Below are positions 43,401-55,995 of a DNA stretch of 64,000 nucleotides, piece by piece. The notes below the pieces were generated by a model. The model saw only the letters and a list, made by a program, of their open reading frames with translations, was not told where the DNA came from and made no database searches. Source of the stretch: Pseudeuparius sepicola (Eukaryota > Arthropoda > Insecta > Coleoptera > Anthribidae); assembly GCA_963920635.1 (NCBI GenBank), contig OY987301.1, positions 23,602,501 through 23,666,500 on the forward strand, read 5' to 3'. The first letter of the stretch is position 1, and the number at the start of each line of letters is the position of its first letter. A program made the translations under genes and the position numbers.

Positions 43401-44752
43401 TATACAGGGTGAGTTTTTTTCAGTTCCCACTATGGGGATCTCGGAAACTAGCAGAGCTAGCACAAAGGTTAAATGGGGAAAGAATTGCAGTTTTGAATGC
43501 TCAGTGTAATGCCCCTTTTGGATTTTTAAAAAAGGTCCCGGCTCACTAGATATTTTGAAAAAAGTGATATTTTGCTATTTCTTCAGATCTCTGTAGCTCC
43601 GTTATTTCTGATTATACAGAAAAACTGCGGAGACAAAAATTGTAGACAATTTTGGGCTTAATAAGATAATCTAATCCAATTTTTATGTTGTTTGTGATTT
43701 TTGAGATATGACATAAACTTGTGTTTTTTTAAATGTAAATCATAGTTGGCTGTGACCTTATCAAATCGGCCATTTTTTGAGCTTTCCAAATATATAATAC
43801 TCGGCATAGTTATTATAAAAAATAAAAGAGCTATGGCTAATTTTCTGTTTTTTTTTTTTAATTTTTACATAGTCAGCCATGGAATATTTTCATAATTACG
43901 TTCTATTGTATAATAAGACATACTCCAAACTTTCAAATATTTTATTTTTAGCTGGTGACAAAATGTAACAAAATAAAACAAAAATTATCATGATGGAGCT
44001 CCACCACATAATTACTTGCCCGTAAGAAATTACCTAGATCAGCTCTACCCAAATAGTTGGATGGGGAGAAATAGACCTATTTCCTGGCAGTCCCGATCCC
44101 CCGATTTGTCTGTTTTGGATTTCTTTTTGTGGGGAACAGTACAAAATAAAGTATAAGACAATTGTTAAATTAAGAGCAGCTGTTTTAGAACCAATTGCCG
44201 GTATTGACAGGCGCTCTCTAAGAAAGGCGACAAATTCAGCTTTAAAAAGATGCAATATTTGCATAAATAATAATGGTGGATTGTTTGAACACCTTTTTTA
44301 TTTTAAAAGGTGACCTTTTAAAATAATAATTTGAATTTAATTTTTTTTAATTTTTGTTTTATTTTCTTACATTTTGTTACCAGCTAAAAACAAAATATTA
44401 GAAAGTTTTAAGTATGTCTAATTATAAAATAGAACGTAATTATGAAAATATTCCATGGCTGACTACGTGAAAATTAAAAAAAAATCAGAAAATTAGCCAT
44501 AGCTCTTTTATTTTTTGTAAAAACTATGCCGGGTATTATATCTTTGGAAAGCTCAAAAATGGCAGATTTTATAAGACCACAGCCAACTATGATTTACATT
44601 TAAAAAAACACAAGTTTATGTCATATCTCAAAAATCACAAACATAAAAAATTGGATCAGATTATCTTATTAAGCCCAAAATTATCTGAATTTTTGTAGCT
44701 CTGCTAGTTTCCGAGATCCCCATAGTGGGCATCGAAAAAAGTCAACCTATAA
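43401..44752 (+). mobile_element. Long foldback element with transposase remnant at its centre
   Basis: The left end TATACAGGGTGAGTTTTTTT and right end AAAAAAGTCAACCTATAA are approximate inverted ends. The arms of over 500 bp match closely (for example CTATGGGGATCTCGGAAACT / AGTTTCCGAGATCCCCATAG, TCATAGTTGGCTGTG / CAGCCAACTATGA, GCCATGGAATATTTTCATAA and its inverse). The unpaired centre (43992-44313) encodes the last third of a transposase. It is a foldback derivative of an IS630/Tc1/mariner-class transposon. Confidence 0.85.
43992..44313 (+). pseudogene. C-terminal part of an IS630/Tc1/mariner-class transposase
   Basis: The plus strand reads DGAPPHNYLPVRNYLDQLYP then NSWMGRNRPISWQSRSPDLS and VLDFFLWGTVQNKV to a stop at 44154. 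After a frameshift it continues LRAAVLEPIAGIDRRSLRKA and ALKRCNICINNNGGLFEHLF. DGAPPH carries the second catalytic Asp, and SPDLSVLDFFLWG carries the third acidic position (Asp). These are the hallmarks of the arthropod transposase family with 'RWIGR.GPI.WP.RSPDLTPLDFFLWG'. The N-terminal DNA-binding part and first Asp are missing, and there is at least one frameshift, so it is inactive. Confidence 0.75.
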
Positions 44753-45140
44753 CCATAGTTTACTTAACCAAAATCGGTAGATCTATACCTATGTCTATAG
44801 AAATATACCAATCATAAAACCGCTTTAAAGAGAATCGTTATCGAAATAAACGCAAAATGAAAACAGCGAATTTGGCGCGGCTATAAAACGGCTAGGGCGA
44901 GACAGGTCACTACCATACGACATGCTGCATATATTTTCCGCAGTTTTATTTCGCTTATTATGGGAAAACCGAAAATATAGTCTATTTATGCCGCTGTAGT
45001 TAAGTTGCTACAAACTGTGGTAATATGTCCAAAGAACAGCAGGGGATGCGCGCGCCTTCCAATAATTGAAGCAGTGACGTCAAGCTACACAAGAAATTGT
45101 TTTTTTTTTTAATTTGACTTCTTCAAGACTCAATGTAAAG
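44753..45140. other. Non-coding stretch
   Basis: Nothing recognised between the foldback and the following palindrome. Confidence 0.4.
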
Positions 45141-45461
45141 CACGTGCGTAGTGATTCAACATTTTGATCCATAAAATGACTTTTGGTCAATACAAATTTT
45201 AATCTTAGTAATTACTCACATTTCGAGACAAAAATATTTAAAAATATTTATCACAATGGCCGTCATTAGCATTTGCGCAAAAAGCCTAATGACGGCCATG
45301 CAGTGTGATAAATATTTTAAAATAATTTTTGTCTCAAAATGTGAGTAATTACTTAGATTAAAATTTGTATTGACCAAAAGTTTAAAATTTTGTGAGTTGC
45401 TCGCTACAGATCGAAAAAAAGCCATTTTATGGGCCAAAATGTTGAATCACCACGTATGTGC
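45141..45461. mobile_element. Palindromic foldback element
   Basis: CACGTGCGTAGTGATTCAAC on the left pairs with GTTGAATCACCACGTATGTG on the right. Inner arms are nearly identical inverted copies (TGGTCAATACAAATTTTAAT / ATTAAAATTTGTATTGACCA, ATGGCCGTCATTAG / CTAATGACGGCCAT) around a ~15-bp loop. The right arm carries ~40 extra bases near 45385-45420. No coding capacity; the minus-strand frame at 45216-45437 is a shadow. Confidence 0.75.
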
Positions 45462-48400
45462 TGTACATACGGCCTTTTTAATGCACTTACACAGAAATTT
45501 ATTAAGTATAAAAAATATATTGTAGTTCCAAAGCCCAATGATTTTTTTAATTTTTTTTTATTTATCGATTTTTGATTGTGATACCATAATAAACAATAAA
45601 TTTAATGGCGAATTCAATGTGATAATAGAAAATCGGGTTCCATTGAAAAATAAATTTGTAATTCTACTTTCAGCAGGCCAAAATAGACCATGCAAATATA
45701 TTTCCATGGCCGACTGAATATTTGGTGTGTTGCTTTGATGATTTCACCTTAGAAAATGGATAAAAATTGACCCAGCTGGAGGGTGACTTTTTAAACAAAC
45801 GCTAGTTGTATGATACGTTATCGGGAAGAAAATTTTGAACAGAATTCAAATAATAAAAATTTAAAAATGTCACTTCGGACTATAAACTAGAAGATCTAAA
45901 AAGGGAATCTCCAGTGAATGCCGAAAATTTTCGGTTAGAGTGGACAAGAGGAAAAACTATTGTAATGATCATATTTCTGGAAACAATAATATTATTCTTG
46001 ATAAAAAGTTTTGTTCATATTTATAGCAGTTAACATTTCATTTACCGAATGTTAAAAAAAGTCTTGCTCTTTGGAGTAACATTTTTTTAAGGTATAGGTA
46101 GTTGAAATAGGCCATTTTAGTTATTAGTAATTTCAAATTTTTTTATTATTACCTACCATACAGATGTAGCAACTCTAAAAATGTCGTCTCAGTAAGAATA
46201 ATAGCCGTAATAAGAAACTAAATACCTAAGTAGTACAAGAGGTATGAAAATCGCCTCTTACATTTACTTAATATGGCTACACAACACTTTTTGAGTTACG
46301 GTATGGCGATCTTGTTTTAAACACAATCAAAACTAAAGACATACTGTATATAATATTGTTATGTACGACGCAATTTATCCTAGAAATATCCTTTAACATC
46401 ACCATATTGTCATTTTTTTATCTTCTTGGCACGAATATAATAATAATAAGCACCCAGAAGCAACTGAATGCTTGTGCGGGGGAGGGGAGAAATTACTATT
46501 ATTTTGTCTTTGTTGCCATTTGCGGCTAGTGACGACTTTTCCCGATAGAACAAGGATAGCATTCGCTCAAGTACTCCGGAAAACCCTATAGAAAACCGTA
46601 GTAATCCCAGTAAAAAAGCGTCCTCTATTTTTTCTATTATTTTAATTTTTTATATTTAAACGAATTTATTTCGTTCTAATCTGGTTCGAGAGGCAAGTGG
46701 GAGGCTGATTCGTGTACAAATTCGATTATATTCACAAAATTCAAGATTACGCTGTCTAATTTGGTGAAACTTAAAAATGCTCTGACACTTCTTTAAGCGA
46801 TTGAATCCAAATTTGGAAAGATGCTCAGTGAGTCTGTGGGATTCACAAAAAATATCAAATGTAAATAGTTATAGATATTTTATAGCCCCTACCCCACGTT
46901 ACTTTTTCTTTAGGTATATTGTTTAGCATGCAAGGACATGGACAACAAAGCACATGGTCTCATCAAAATATTTGCATCGAGGTTAAAACCCATTAAGTAG
47001 GTAATTATTGTTAATAAACTTTCAAAGAAACGAATATACATCGAAAAATAAAATAATAACGACAAAAATAGAAATTTATATTTTTAGCGCTCGCTAGCAC
47101 AATCACTAGGTAGTATATTTAGACGATCTTTCAAAATCATAAATGAGGCGATCCAGCACTCCATGTTGTGAAATATTTCTGATCTCTCGGGCTCAGAGGC
47201 ACTGCCGGCACCGGCCAAACCACAACCATAAATAGAATGAACTTGGCAACGAACTGTAAATACGTTTTCGATAGTTCACGCTACTATTTCCCAGATTAAA
47301 CTACCTCTCGGCTCCGAGATAAGGATTCGCTTGAAAAGGATAGAAGGAAACTTTGTGATAGTTTTATATTACGCCTGACAGTCTGTCTCCTAAATGTCTG
47401 TCTTGAAATATAATTAAATTTATAAAATTAGTTAGAAAGAGTTCTCCCGAGAGTTCACAGCTTTATTTTGATTCATCAAGATAAATCATACAATCGGTCA
47501 AAAAAATTGTCGAATCTATTAAGAAAAGTTACGGGTCTAAGTGACAGACCCTGTATACCGTGATTGAGGGTTGAATAGATGGAAGAGACAATTTTTTTAA
47601 TTGGGCGCTCAGTTATAGATCTGCATGGTTCTAAACTAAGAAGTACTGAAAATGAGGAACTCAAGCAAGACTTGTATTAAGCAGTGATAGGTTTGTCAAG
47701 TTAATTCCTGCAAATGTTATGTTTAAGTGTATTTGGAGCCCTGATTTGGAGGGATCATATTTTGTTTATTATAAAAGCTTTTTAAATACTTTCCGAACTC
47801 CACGCAAAATGTCAACGCCTTATGTTATTGTACGAGTTGGTGAAAGTTGCCAACGTTTTCAATATTTTATATGAGGCCGCATGAACAATGCATATCTATA
47901 CGGTTTGCTGTTGAAACTTTTTCCGGATAGCACAAAGAAAAAGGTCAATAATACCTACTTAAATAAGTACACAAAAATTTTTTAGCAAAAATATTGTTTG
48001 GGAATTCTATGGTATGAATTATACACCGTATTTGACATGTTCTCTCTTGGAATTATAAAATATGGACGTTGTTGTAACAGAAATAATTTTGTCTTGAAAA
48101 ATATATGCTATTTTTATTTATTTTATATGCACAGGGCGATTCATTTATCATGGTAAATGCAATTTTCTCGTAAAAGGGTAGAGGAAAAATTCGTTCTGTA
48201 GAAAGTTAAACAAATTACTACATTATCATTCGACGTATCATATGATCAGAATTTCTCTTTTGCATAGCATTTCCAATCTTAAACCCACGGCCTTTTATAA
48301 AATAGATATATCGATAAACATCACTGGCGCCGAAGTCACGGGACTCTTTGTGAAAGATATAGGAATTTATTAAATATTCCAGGCAACTCAAGCCCGCACT

Positions 48401-49144
48401 AATTTATTGAAACCTGATTCAATCGATCGATGGAAAATATGCAAACTGATTTTCCGGAGCCAAGCAATTTCTGAGTTGTCGCATTTTCGCTGATATTTTT
48501 CTGACGTCCATTGAATTATACTATAAATGGGTAACAGTGGAAATGGAGCAAAACTTCGATAGAATAATTTAGAACCCGACTTCCTGTTCTTTCAAGCAGT
48601 TTTCCAGTATTAATTTTCCTTCTAACAAAAATATACGATTCGAATATTATTTTACTACGTTTACTGTCTACACGAACTTCCATTGTTAAATGTAATTGTA
48701 CACTCACTTTTTTTGCGAAAATAAATATTCCCAACTTAAAATTAATCAAATTTTGTGCAACGCTGATGTAGTTTTGATAATTCTCTATAAAAGTCGATTT
48801 ATTTAAATGTTTAGTGAAGTGGGAAAACCCACGGCTACTTTCATAACCAAAGATAGCATAAAAACTTTATTTTTCAAAAACTATTTTTACCTACATTTTT
48901 ATTCCAATGGCGCCTGACGCCTGTCAGAATATTAAGAGTGGAGAAGACAATCTGCATGTGGATAGTGGATTGAGAGATAAAGAAAATGACGCGATTGCTT
49001 GTGAGCACGTCGTTTGTCATTAGTCATTATTTTTAAGCAAAAACAATTGGCAACATCAATATGCGTACGTCTTCAATGACTCTAATATTATACTCTTTCA
49101 GAATGAAACTACACAAGGGCTAAAATTATTCCCGCTGCCTTTTT
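45462..49144. other. Long non-coding stretch
   Basis: AT-rich without recognisable coding. At about 46445-46620 there is a fragment (AGCACCCAGAAGCAACTGAA, TTGTGCGGGGGAGGGG, GAAAACCGTAGTAATCCCAG) resembling the block at 56380-56470; both are probably relics of one retrotransposon family. Nothing else is seen. Confidence 0.4.
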
Positions 49145-49445
49145 GCAGAATTGTTTGTATATTTTTTCTATGAACCTCTAATTTAATTATTAGCTGCCCA
49201 TTCCCAACTTTATTGTCACCAAATTCGTTTTATGAGAGAGTCTGGCAAAACACATTCCGTATATAAATCAGTCGAGTGTATTTAAAATGTTCCTTGGTCC
49301 ACCAGTTAAATGCAAATAAGAAACTACAGTACTCTATATCAGCGATTTGCATAAGATATGCATCAGTGTTATTTCTAGCCTATGCTCCTTGGTCACGGAA
49401 TGGTGAAAATATGATATTGCGCAAAATGGTTGTTACGATTTTAAT
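49145..49445. repeat. Diverged local duplication, left copy
   Basis: Shares ordered blocks with 50030-50345: CCCAACTTTATTGTCA, AAATTCGTTTTAT, CAGTTAAAT-like, ATTTGCATAAGATATGCATC, TCGGTCACG/TTGGTCACG and TTGCGCAAAA. The copies are in the same orientation ~900 bp apart. No coding frame is common to both copies. The most strictly conserved part is the ATTTGCATAAGATATGCATC block (49345-49364). Confidence 0.65.
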
Positions 49446-50029
49446 TTAAATGTGAGAGACTTTTTTAATGAGTAACTGAGTTTTTATTCGTTGTACCTAT
49501 AAATAATTTAGCTTTTCAAGGAAATATGATTATAGGTACTCGCCTGATTGACAGTAAGTGACCATTTTTACGTCATCGGAAATTTTGTGAAGGTGTGTTC
49601 ACTAATTTCCAGTTGGAACCAAAATCGATAGAACACAAATATGCAAAACTTATAATTGTGCGGTCTTCCCTCTGTGTCTGAAAATTTCAATAAATTTTTA
49701 TTTAAAAAAACTGCAGAAAAAATGGGTGCGCAACTATGTCCTGAGTCACCCGGTCTATTGTTTTACGATTTGTGTTAAATTTCGAATTATTGCCATATTC
49801 TATTACATAATGGATTTTAAAAACGGGATTTTAAATTAGTGATCCCGTGTTTGCTTTGACAAAACAAAATGAATGCCAGTTTCCCTGATTTTTTTTAATA
49901 CACCTATAAATATGCTTAAATTATGCATGCGGGATAACAACCTAACTTATTTCAAATTAGTTGTATCAAACAATACATCGCTGCTTAAAATATTTTCAAA
50001 GTTGCTGGTCCAGATGTCGGTTTTCTACC
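49446..50029. other. Non-coding spacer between duplicated blocks
   Basis: Nothing recognised. The 112-codon frame 49873-50211 overlaps the right duplicate; the left duplicate is not open in that frame, so it is not supported as a gene. Confidence 0.4.
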
Positions 50030-50345
50030 GAACTGTTTTTTATTGTACAATTAACTTCCTAATTTTGTTATTGGTTGGCCGTGGCCGTTCCCAACTTTAT
50101 TGTCATAAAATTCGTTTTTATAACGTAGTTTGGCAAGCCGAACGTCCTTTTAACTCAAGAGAACCGAGAACCGCAAACCGAGTATATTTACGTTTCTGTG
50201 TCCACAGTTAAATCCACACAGTAAACAATATTCGTTATCTCAGAGATTTGCATAAGATATGCATCGGTGTTATTATTTCGCTCCATGCCGTTCGGTCACG
50301 AAATAATAAAAATATTTTGCGCAAAACTGGATTGTTCCATTTTTA
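50030..50345. repeat. Diverged local duplication, right copy
   Basis: Partner of 49145-49445. The block GATTTGCATAAGATATGCATC (50245-50265) is identical in both copies, although flanks differ at many positions. It contains an octamer-like ATTTGCAT. Confidence 0.65.
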
Positions 50346-50865
50346 AATTATGATGGTTTGCTACAATATAACCTGCTCGTTCCTATATTATTTATCGCTG
50401 TGCTTATTTTTTAATCTTGACATGCGTATGCAATAAGCTTACGATAAAGGAATATTATCGAGAAAAAAAATGTCAGTTGATTTTACAATAAGTAGTGAAT
50501 AAGAATAAGTTACAAGAAGTTAACCCACGCTAACTGGCATCATTTGCGATTACTACAACGAAACAGTTGGTCCACGTTTGCTAATATACTGGCCGGAGTG
50601 TGGTGACAGTTTTTTTTATAACCTTGTTCTGAAACATTTTTGCGATAGTCGGAAGTGGCAAAAGGAGATTAATTTTATTGAATGCTTCTAAAAGTTCAAC
50701 CCTTACCATGCCTAGAACCTAGTTGCATGTATGTAAAGTCAAATTGCAATAAAACCTTGAAGTATATAGCTCGGTTTTCTTTGCTTGAAGGCAGGCTGTC
50801 AACAAACTAGAGTACTCTTTAAAATTAAAGGAGCTTTTTTGACAATCCAAACATTAGATATTTTC
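50346..50865. other. Non-coding stretch
   Basis: Nothing recognised. Confidence 0.4.
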
Positions 50866-51735
50866 TAAAATTTATTTGTGGCGCAAATAGATCCATTTAA
50901 TTTTTAATTGGGTTTTTCCCGCCATACTGATCGAAAGACAACTTTTCCAAGTTGCCTGGAAAATTCATAAATTCTTAACAGTGAATGAACGAAACTTTAA
51001 ACGTGTAACTCAAAAAATAACTTCAACAAATTTGTTTTCTGAGCTTTCGGAGAATAAATCTTCCTCCTTTTTCAAAGATCATGCCACGTCAAAGTGAAGT
51101 GACAGATTAATAAATTTCAGGTTAAAATGAACAGAAACAATAGCCTAGCCACCTGATATTGTACCCTGTGTTCTATCTAATTATCTATACTAATTTCTCT
51201 TTGAAAAAGTGGCAATAATATTTTACTGAATTCCACTGAACATTCAGCAACACAGTTGTTCGTATTTCCTAGAATAAATGCAGATTCTTTAATTTTTCGT
51301 CTATTTCCTACTTCTTCTTTGAGAACTGCTTTGGACCTATCCCGCAATATCCTATGATTGTTATTAAAATAATGTTCACATATTGTTGTCTTAGAAATTT
51401 GATTTTGCCTGATATAATTTTTATGTTCTTCTAAACGAACGTTAAATGGCCTACAAGTGTCCCCAACACAGAACTTTCCACATTCACAAGGAATTTTATA
51501 AATGCAATTTTTTGAACTTTGTAACTCATTAAATGGTTTCGTTTTAACTAGCATCGATCTTAGTGTATTTTTGGTTTTAAATACTGTTCTGACATTAAAA
51601 CGATTGCCTATGCGTTTTAGCTTATCTGATAGTCCAGGAATATAAGGAATAATTAAATTTACTGGTCTCTATTTCTCTAATTCTATTAGCATTGTTATTT
51701 TTTTATTTTTGGTGGCGAAAAACCCAATTAAAAAT
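50866..51735 (-). mobile_element. Penelope-like retroelement fragment, copy C
   Basis: The reverse complement of this stretch matches copy B (16745-17612) over the coding part (51177-51663) and the 3' tail (50866-51170). At its 5' side (51700-51735) it carries a short inverted piece of its own tail (GGTGGCGAAAAACCCAATTA). This is consistent with the complex or inverted 5' junctions known for Penelope elements. Confidence 0.75.
51177..51663 (-). pseudogene. Penelope-like protein C-terminus with GIY-YIG domain, damaged
   Basis: The open frame extends upstream of the first ATG (51554) to about 51663, covering VNLIIPYIPGLSDKLKRIGN as in copy B. The GIY-YIG core reads CIYKIPCECGKFCVGDTCRP, so the second conserved Tyr (YVG in copy B) is Cys here, which would impair the nuclease. 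RLEEHKNYI and RRKIKESAFIL are kept. No reverse transcriptase is present. A truncated and probably inactive copy. Confidence 0.75.
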
Positions 51736-54700
51736 TAAATGAATCCAAACATTGTTAAATATTGTTGCAAAAGTTTCTTTAATTTTAAAGTCAAAGAACA
51801 CTTTACTTTTAGAATTTTTTACTATTTATGAAATTAAAACTGCCCTTTCAATCAGTATCAAAATATATTAGAACAGTTCTCTGACAAATTATTTTCGGTA
51901 ACTGACAGAGTGAGCCATCATCTAATATCTAATGGGTTGCATTTGACTTGATGGTTCAAAACCAAGCTGGTGTAGAATTTTCTTAGGAATTCAAATATGG
52001 CGTCAAATATAATATACAGGATATTGTTAAAAAGTTATTTTCAAAATAATTTCGAAGTTGTATTTTAACACGCAATCGTTGACTTCTCACGGCTATAGCT
52101 TCATGTCCTGGAAAACAGATGCTCTGATGGCTAACAATGTATTCTGCGTTGTATTTTATCTCCGGAAAGCGCATGGTGAGCCAGAAATGTGTCAGACGTG
52201 AAAGCCGTAGGCAGTCTTTAATTATATATCAGTCAACGACGGAATATTAGTAATGAGTATAAATATGGGGACTAACAAAATATTGTCCGTCTTCATGACT
52301 TCCGGTTTGACCGAAAGTGAGCATCACTTGATCAGATTTTTGAGACGTCCTGTATATTTTGTTTTTTATGTTTCTTTTCTTCTCCCAATTCAAACCAAGC
52401 CTTACTTGAAATTTGAAATTTGAAATTAATTAAATTAAATAAATTAATTTGTGACATAATTTTAGTTTCGACAAATTACGTAAGCATAACTAGCAAGGTA
52501 AGACAACGGTCTTGTCGAGATATTGAGGATATTAAGTATAAAGAAAATCTTGACTTGAAATTGTTTTTTTCTGTAGTTAATAATAATAATTTGTAAGAGA
52601 CTATATTTTTAGATATCTTGCGAATAAATACCTTAGTTTACCATGATTAAAATTTGCCATTTTTCATAATATAGCCGAAAATCAAGGCATTTATACGATC
52701 GCTATAAGAGCACTTAAGAAAGAGTAGTTAGACTTGAGAATAACTTTTGGAATAAGTTGTATGTTTGCCATATTTCTCTATATTATGTGCAAAAAAATAA
52801 CATTGAAAAAATAACTCCAACAATCTCTTCTGATATAGAAAGGGTCGTAGAAGCTAGGGTACGGGGGAAGTGGGTCGAGGAATTAAATTTTCATATTAAT
52901 TAAGATATTTCTTATTAAAGCCAAATAGGAAGACGTAATTAATAGAGGTTTTACGACCGGAATTTTTTAATATAAATATGAAATAAACTTGTAGGTAAAC
53001 TTACTTGCAGCGTTGAGTGAATTATTCCTTCACCCAAGGCTTGCAGTTTGTTTCAATAAAAAACACTCTCAGGAAATAACACCTAAGTATTTCTCCGACT
53101 TGCATTTTATTATTTATACAATCCTGTAATGTAATGCGATTACCAGTTGGCATTAGCAGTCATTTGTGGTGTATTGCTTTGAGTATCAGGTATATAAGCA
53201 AAATACATTCCCGGACCCCGAGGGCCTTCGCCAGCTAGCGATAATTGAGATTAAGGAAGGGGGCAAAAGGGTATTACTAACTAGCTTAGAATTTCAGAGT
53301 GCGAATAGCGGCTTTCAAAGTTATTAAGAGAGCGAAATTTACGGCGGTGGAGCACTTGGCGTGCTGGCCCTACTAATTTCTGTCATACTTTCTGCTTCGA
53401 AAAATCAAAGTAGGCCTTCACACAACGAAAAAATTCAATTTCTGCATTCTCCGAGTTAAATACCGGAAAATTTTATTAATAAAAGTTGCTTAGAATAAAA
53501 GATTATGGCAAAGTTGGAGAGTAATTGTTTTTTTTTTCAAATTTTTTGCCATTTTTTAATTTTTCAGTAGTCAAGATGCCTTTTCTTTCATGATACGCGA
53601 ATATTTTATTAAAGAAACTTATTCAGAATGCAAATTTACTCTATGTCCATTTAAAAAAATTATAAAAATTAAAAAATAAAGGAAACAAATTAAAGTGGTC
53701 CTATTAGGTACCTTCAAACTTTGTGCACGGGCATTATTTTTTTGTTTAGTAACATTTTCTCGTACTTACCTATCTATTGCAGAACAGGCACTTTACCTAG
53801 GCAGAAAATGAATTTTTCCCTCACGCCAAGGCTTAGGGACTTAGGTTTTTCGAAACTGAAAATATGGCAGAAATTAGGTACTTTCAAATCAAGCAAGGCG
53901 GGATCCCAAATGGTCAAATTTCAACTCTTTTTCACTTATTCTGGAAACACTGTACATATAGTTTTATATGGTTTTAATTTACGCGATTATATTTCAAGCC
54001 AACTTTACCAAACTTTAGCTTTTAAGATTGAAACACGTTTCATCATTATTTATTATAATAACATAAACATACAATAACATACAACAGTATACCTAATAAA
54101 TAATTTTCCTACAAACCCTGGAATTTTTACCACCTGCAGAATAATTTAATGTGTTTGAATTTACATAATATAGAATTGAAGGCCAGCTTCGTAAACTTTC
54201 TCTCAATTCCAGTTTAATTATATTCCTCCTTAAGCAAATTAATATTTATATTTATGAATCCCCAAGATAATGAATACATAGCAAATAAAAAATTAACAAA
54301 TTTTATCTTAATTTATCAGCATACTTATTTTCGAGACATTTTGGTATATTAAATTTACTTGCAGTTTTAAAACTCTTCTAGTAGTTTAATATTGAAGAAT
54401 ACTATGAAATAACAATATTTCATTGTACGTTTGTTTGTAAAATTTTAACTTGTCATTTTCTAAATATACGGTACTTCATTCAACCTGTTCAGGTTATCTG
54501 GACCTGCATAAAATTTGTAAAATAAAAAAAGAAAATTTCATATGAACTATGTTTTAAACCTTCGTTTTAGAGATACAGGATGTAAAAGTTAATAAAAAAA
54601 ACTTATTTTTGCGACGGTAGAATCGTTTTGATTGGTGGAATTGCTGTCCAGGAATTATCAAAATTTTAAAATAAGTTAAAAAAAAGGATTTAAATTTCTT

Positions 54701-55744
54701 TCCGTCATCAAATTTTATTTTTAATTATTTAATCTTAAAATAATATGAAACTAATATAATATGAATATGAAAGCAGAAGAGGTGTGCTCATTTTTTTAAC
54801 ATCCAGCTAGGATGCCCCAGCGCCGTCCCTGGAATAAATAAATTAAATCTAATTACACAAAATTAAGCCCCTTACGTACTACTATCAAAATCGGCCAAGA
54901 AGTTTTTGAGATTTTTGAAAAAATAAGTTTCTTTTTATTAAATTTAATCCCTCTATCTCGGAAAAGAAAGTTTTGAAACATAGAAGTTAATATGAACTTT
55001 TATTTTTATTTCTTTTGTTCCATCGTCTATCAAATTTCCCCGGTTAAAACCTGAGACACCATACATATACAAGATTTACAAGTTGTACCGGGTGTGCAAA
55101 AAAAATGTAGATTCGCCACATTTTTTGAATCTGAAGGTTTCAGTAGTTGACAAATTAATATTAACAATAATTATTATGTGGACATGTCAGTTAAATATTA
55201 TTTGACAGCAACAATCTTGATTTATACATATTTATACAGATCACATCTACATCACATATTACGTTGCCATTATTGACTCATTTTGATTTTATTTGAAATA
55301 ATAATTCATTTAACGAATGCCCAAAAATAGGTTGTAGACAGACTTTTGTGTGTATTTGGGTCTTGTTCTTAGGTGTTTGGAGACGAATGAGTAGGTATAT
55401 CAAAAGTGCCCGGGTCTACGATAGGAGCTATGTTCAGAGTTTCCCAAAATGTGTATCTGTCTTTGTCTTAGAGAAACCAATGTTAAACACAAAATTAAAT
55501 CTGGAACTAAATAATGTATATTAAGTTTTTTCTTATTTCTAACCGTTTTCGAATTATCAACCGTTGAAAGCTTAAATTTTTTCAAAAGTAACATTCACAC
55601 CAGTGCTTTGGACATATAATGTCTAGTACCTTCTAAACCATTATATTTAGAGCAAAAGTGCCCAGTAACCGAGTTGAAGAAGTTAAAATAATTATCTTCA
55701 AAATTATATATGGAAAAATTACATTATTCCATTATGCAGGCTCA
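51736..55744. other. Long non-coding stretch
   Basis: AT-rich. A possible element runs from ATACAGGATATTG (52015) to GACGTCCTGTATAT (52358), judging only from short end similarity. A partial copy of the GTTGAGTGAATTATTCCTTC palindrome lies at about 53013. The 118-codon frame at 53721-54077 has no motifs. Nothing else is recognised. Confidence 0.4.
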
Positions 55745-55930
55745 TTTGAAGAGGCAGGCATCAGCCTCTACATCACATTACCTACAGAAGGCGACGATGT
55801 TGTTGAAGTAGAAAATGAATGGTCAGTTTGAACTATTGTATAGTGCACACAAAGCACTTAGTCTTGAAATCAAAACTGTATATGCGAACATTGTCGCCTT
55901 CTGTCTGCCTCTTCAAATGACCCTGAATAG
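55745..55930. repeat. Inverted repeat with arm insertion
   Basis: CTCATTTGAAGAGGCAGGCA and CAGAAGGCGACGATGTTG on the left are answered by CATTGTCGCCTTCTGTCTGC and CTCTTCAAATGACC on the right. The left arm contains ~30 extra bases. Non-coding; probably a small foldback element. Confidence 0.55.
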
Positions 55931-55944
55931 TATTGGCCTTGGTG

Positions 55945-55995
55945 TAGTAACCTAAAGATGGCTAAATGTTGGCCGAAACGTACGTAGCTACTGTA
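55945..55995 (+). ncRNA. Degenerate hammerhead-like motif
   Basis: The sequence CTAAAGATGGC, a short loop, then GGCCGAAACG resembles the hammerhead core arrangement CUGAUGA - stem II - GAAAC, with the stem II pair GGC/GCC intact. Two core positions of CUGAUGA are changed (CTAAAGA), so self-cleavage is unlikely. This type of phrase accompanies Penelope and related retroelements, but no other Penelope sequence is adjacent. Tentative. Confidence 0.25.

Noticed and set aside
53721..54077. 118-codon frame as a gene
   Set aside because: Low-complexity AT-rich text with no recognisable motif or splice context.
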